IMG/VR virus record: IMGVR_UViG_3300048587_000807
Coordinates: 1-23,307 of that record
Reading direction: 5' to 3' (one strand)
Length of the DNA: 23,307 bases
From: a virus
In this document: positions 21,120-23,307 of the stretch, piece by piece
Layout: each line of letters starts with the position of its first letter
Numbering within the stretch: the first letter of the stretch is position 1
The notes under the pieces: model-generated
The model's input: only the letters and a program-made list of their open reading frames with translations
What the model was told of the DNA's origin: nothing
Databases searched by the model: none
Program-made: the position numbers and the translations under genes

Positions 21120-21413
21120 CTATTCGGTGGAATCGGTGGGCGGATCGCCCGTCGTTTCCGTCGTCATGAACTTCCGCCCGCAGCGTTCGCACGAGCGGTA
21201 GCGCACGACCTTGCGAAAGAACCGCGAGGTCCGGTAGACCGAGTGCCAGCACGAGCCGCACGACGGGCACTCGATCCCGGTGGCCTCACTCTTGCCCGGC
21301 TCCTCGGCGCGTCGCTTCATCCGATCGGCGAGCGGTTCGCGCGGCCTCTCGGGCGCAGCAGGCGCACCCGCGTCGATCGTCTCGCTCGTCCGTTTTCGTG
21401 TCGCCTTCGCCAT
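21120..21413 (-). CDS. Zinc-ribbon protein between terminase and portal
   Basis: A 97-aa protein with a basic, disordered N-terminus (MAKATRKRTSETIDAG) and a zinc ribbon CPSCG (C49, C52) ... CERCGRKF (C75, C78) separated by aromatic and basic residues (WHSVYRTSRFFRKVVRYR). Its second half matches the zinc-ribbon protein at 1631-1816 (RCGRKF-x-T-x-E). The ATG at 21413 has GGAGG ten bases upstream, straight after the terminase stop. It may bind DNA ends or the terminase during packaging, or be an Ogr-like activator of late genes; its place in the packaging operon slightly favours the first. Not assignable more closely. Confidence 0.65.
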   Translation of the reverse strand: MAKATRKRTSETIDAGAPAAPERPREPLADRMKRRAEEPGKSEATGIECPSCGSCWHSVYRTSRFFRKVVRYRSCERCGRKFMTTETTGDPPTDSTE

Positions 21414-21432
21414 CGCCTGATTCCTCCATGGC

Positions 21433-23307
21433 TCACGCCGCGCCGATGCGCTGCCGCCGCTTCTCCTCGAACACCTGCGACCAGGACCGACCGCGCCGGG
21501 CCGCCGCGCCGTGCGCCGCTTTCGACTCCTCGAGGGCGGCCATGCGCACGCCCAGGATCGACGCGGCGACGCAGCACCCCACGAACCCGTCGAACCAGTG
21601 CTGATCCGGGTTGTGGGGCGGGTTGCGCCACTCGTCCACCTCGCGCCCGTTGCCGAACGTGCGCGTGCGCCGCTCGGCGCACAGGTGCTCGACCAGGAGC
21701 CGGTGCCGCTCGGGACGGTCGCCGTAGAGCGTGATGGCCGAGGGATCGCCCAGCGGCGTCGCGAGGCGCGCGTGCGCGAACGACTTCCACCAGTTCGTGT
21801 CGTAGAGCACGAGGCGCGTCGCCTTCCCCGCGACCGGCGGCCTGATCATCCAGTTGAGACCGCGCTTCTCGCCCGGCTTCTTCGCCCACTCGCGCATCGG
21901 CTGCTTGCCGGCGGTGATGCCCATGCCTCGCGACGGGCGCACGATGTGCCGCCACCGGCTCTCGCGCACGAACTTCATCACGGTCGGCTCGCTCTGGCCC
22001 CACGCCGAGTCGATGAGCCCGAGCCCGACGGCGTGCTCCACGCCGCCCTGGGTGCGCCAGACCATCGGGAGCAGGCGGTCGCAGAGACGATCGAGACCGC
22101 CGTAGATCTGCGCTTCGAGCGATGCGCCCGGCATCGCGCTCTGGAGCGTGTGCTTGAGCCCGCGGAGCGTGAAGTGCTGCGTGCGCTGCTCCGGTTCGGT
22201 GCCGTAGTGCACGAGCGAGCCGCCGAATCGATCGTTGAAGGCGACGAGCAGGTAGTAGAGCGCCGACTGCTGCACGTCGATGAACGCCGTGAGGTGGACC
22301 GTGTCTTCCGGGAGCACGCCGTGCTTGAGGTTGCTGACGCGCGACGAGATCGCCACCGGATCGGGCTGGTTGACGCCCTCGTCCTCGGGGCTGCGCGGGT
22401 CGTTCTGGAACTCGGCGTAGAAGCCCTCCGGGTCCTGGAAGTAGAGGTTCATCGCGTGCTGGACGGCGCTGATCTCGTCGACGTGCGGCCCGATGCCCGT
22501 GATGAAGCGCTCCGGCCAGGCGGGATCCGCGCCCTTGTCCATCTTGCGCTTCTGGCGCTTGTAGAACTTCGTCGCGCGCGAGATGTCGCCGATCTCGCGG
22601 CCTTCGCGGTAGAGGTCGGCGTACTTGGCCCAGAGCGCCTCGTCCTCGGGCATCGCGTTCATCAGGCGTCCGCGGATGCCGCGCCACTCGGGGAAGATCG
22701 ACGGGGTGAGGAACCGGTCGGCCAGGTCGCCCTTGCGGATGACTGTGCACGCCATGAGCGCAGCCAAGCGTCTGCCCGGCCCGGCCAGGTGCATCACCGC
22801 GCTCTTGATCTTGCGCTCGCGCTTGGCGCACTCGCTCTCGGAGTGCGCCGATTCGTCGCTCTGCGGGTCGTCGATGAGCGCGAGGTCGGGGCGGATGACT
22901 TCGCCCGAGAGCGTCATCGCGCGAAGGCCGCGGATGCTCCCCGTGATCCCCGCGACCCCGACCGTGGCGCCGGAGGCGCGGCTTCCCCGGACCGTCGGCA
23001 GGGTGATCGTGTTCGCGGTGATGTGGATGTTCGTGCGCTCGCCCTCGCACAGCTGCCCGGCGGCGCGCTGGTTGATACCCTCCAGGGCGCGGATGGGGTG
23101 GCAGATCTCCGGGAAGTCTTCGATGAGGAGGTCGTTGTGCTCGAGGTCGAGCCGGAACTCTTCGAGCATGTTCGTCGCCTTCGGCTCGTCGGCGCCGATC
23201 AGCACGACGAAGCGGCGATGCGCGTACACGAGGCCCCACACGCCGCCGGCGATGATGAGGGTGGTCTTGCCGCTGCCGCGCGGCATGGCGATGGCGCGGT
23301 TGCCGCC
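21433..23307 (-). CDS. Terminase large subunit, GpA-like (5' end outside the window)
   Basis: This is the packaging motor and nuclease. The visible 624 residues are open to the window edge, so the N-terminus is missing. The Walker A motif PRGSGKTT sits at the edge. Walker B is LALIDDPQ, with the acidic pair followed by the coupling region. The nuclease domain begins with FIDVQQSALYYLLVAFNDR (an aspartate on a beta strand) and later has MKFVRESRWRHIVRPSRGMG and a closing HNPDQHWFDGFVGCCVAASI. This order fits terminases that pair with lambda-type portals. The ATG at 23286 falls inside Walker A and is not the start. No small terminase gene is in the window; it should lie just to the right. Confidence 0.9.
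   Translation of the reverse strand, partial: GGNRAIAMPRGSGKTTLIIAGGVWGLVYAHRRFVVLIGADEPKATNMLEEFRLDLEHNDLLIEDFPEICHPIRALEGINQRAAGQLCEGERTNIHITANTITLPTVRGSRASGATVGVAGITGSIRGLRAMTLSGEVIRPDLALIDDPQSDESAHSESECAKRERKIKSAVMHLAGPGRRLAALMACTVIRKGDLADRFLTPSIFPEWRGIRGRLMNAMPEDEALWAKYADLYREGREIGDISRATKFYKRQKRKMDKGADPAWPERFITGIGPHVDEISAVQHAMNLYFQDPEGFYAEFQNDPRSPEDEGVNQPDPVAISSRVSNLKHGVLPEDTVHLTAFIDVQQSALYYLLVAFNDRFGGSLVHYGTEPEQRTQHFTLRGLKHTLQSAMPGASLEAQIYGGLDRLCDRLLPMVWRTQGGVEHAVGLGLIDSAWGQSEPTVMKFVRESRWRHIVRPSRGMGITAGKQPMREWAKKPGEKRGLNWMIRPPVAGKATRLVLYDTNWWKSFAHARLATPLGDPSAITLYGDRPERHRLLVEHLCAERRTRTFGNGREVDEWRNPPHNPDQHWFDGFVGCCVAASILGVRMAALEESKAAHGAAARRGRSWSQVFEEKRRQRIGAA

Noticed and set aside
21317-23239. 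640-aa alternative frame over the terminase
   Set aside because: Arg/Pro/Ala-rich out-of-frame reading; the true frame has Walker A and B motifs and the nuclease domain.

Overview
The window is the left part of a tailed-phage prophage (or a close relative of one) integrated next to a host tRNA-Lys gene. The tRNA is the only gene on the + strand. Every protein gene lies on the - strand, so the element reads from the right edge (terminase) towards the left edge (integrase). The host is most likely a planctomycete, perhaps of the Phycisphaerae. The clues are high GC and a dockerin-like calcium-binding tail (DLNGDGRVDFHDLNL) of the kind common in that group; this is an inference from style and not a proof.

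Layout in transcription order, right to left. Packaging and head: terminase large subunit (cut by the right edge), a zinc-ribbon protein, a gpW-like joining protein, a lambda-type portal, a prohead protease/major capsid fusion and a DUF2190-like cement protein. Neck: two head-tail connection proteins and a 90-aa protein. Lysis-like cassette: a one-TM holin-like protein with 11-residue coiled-coil repeats, a lipoprotein with a long coiled coil, and a 32-aa membrane peptide. Two enzymes of unusual type follow: an M64-type metallopeptidase ending in a dockerin-like repeat, and an 870-aa protein with a PhoD-like phosphatase core. Tail: tube protein, a G/T chaperone pair joined by an apparent -1 frameshift, a tail-completion protein and the tape measure. 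Nearly all of these genes overlap by 1-4 bases (ATGA, TTGA, TGATG), so this is one translationally coupled late operon.

After the tape measure the expected tail-tip and fibre genes are absent. A second, diverged protease/capsid fusion follows instead, then an O-like replication protein, a helicase-loader-like protein, an AlpA-type regulator, two zinc ribbons and the integrase. This left 6.4 kb is visibly less GC-rich than the late operon, and the change falls inside the 3' part of the tape-measure gene, so the element looks like a chimera.

The most notable points are the two complete protease/capsid fusions in one element; the M64-dockerin and PhoD-like pair in a cassette flanked by two homologous ~90-aa domains; a palindrome-rich segment inside the O-like gene that resembles a lambda-style origin; and two reading-frame oddities (the tail chaperone and the double zinc ribbon). 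No repressor, endolysin, tail fibre or CRISPR array was found, and the second att site must lie outside the window.
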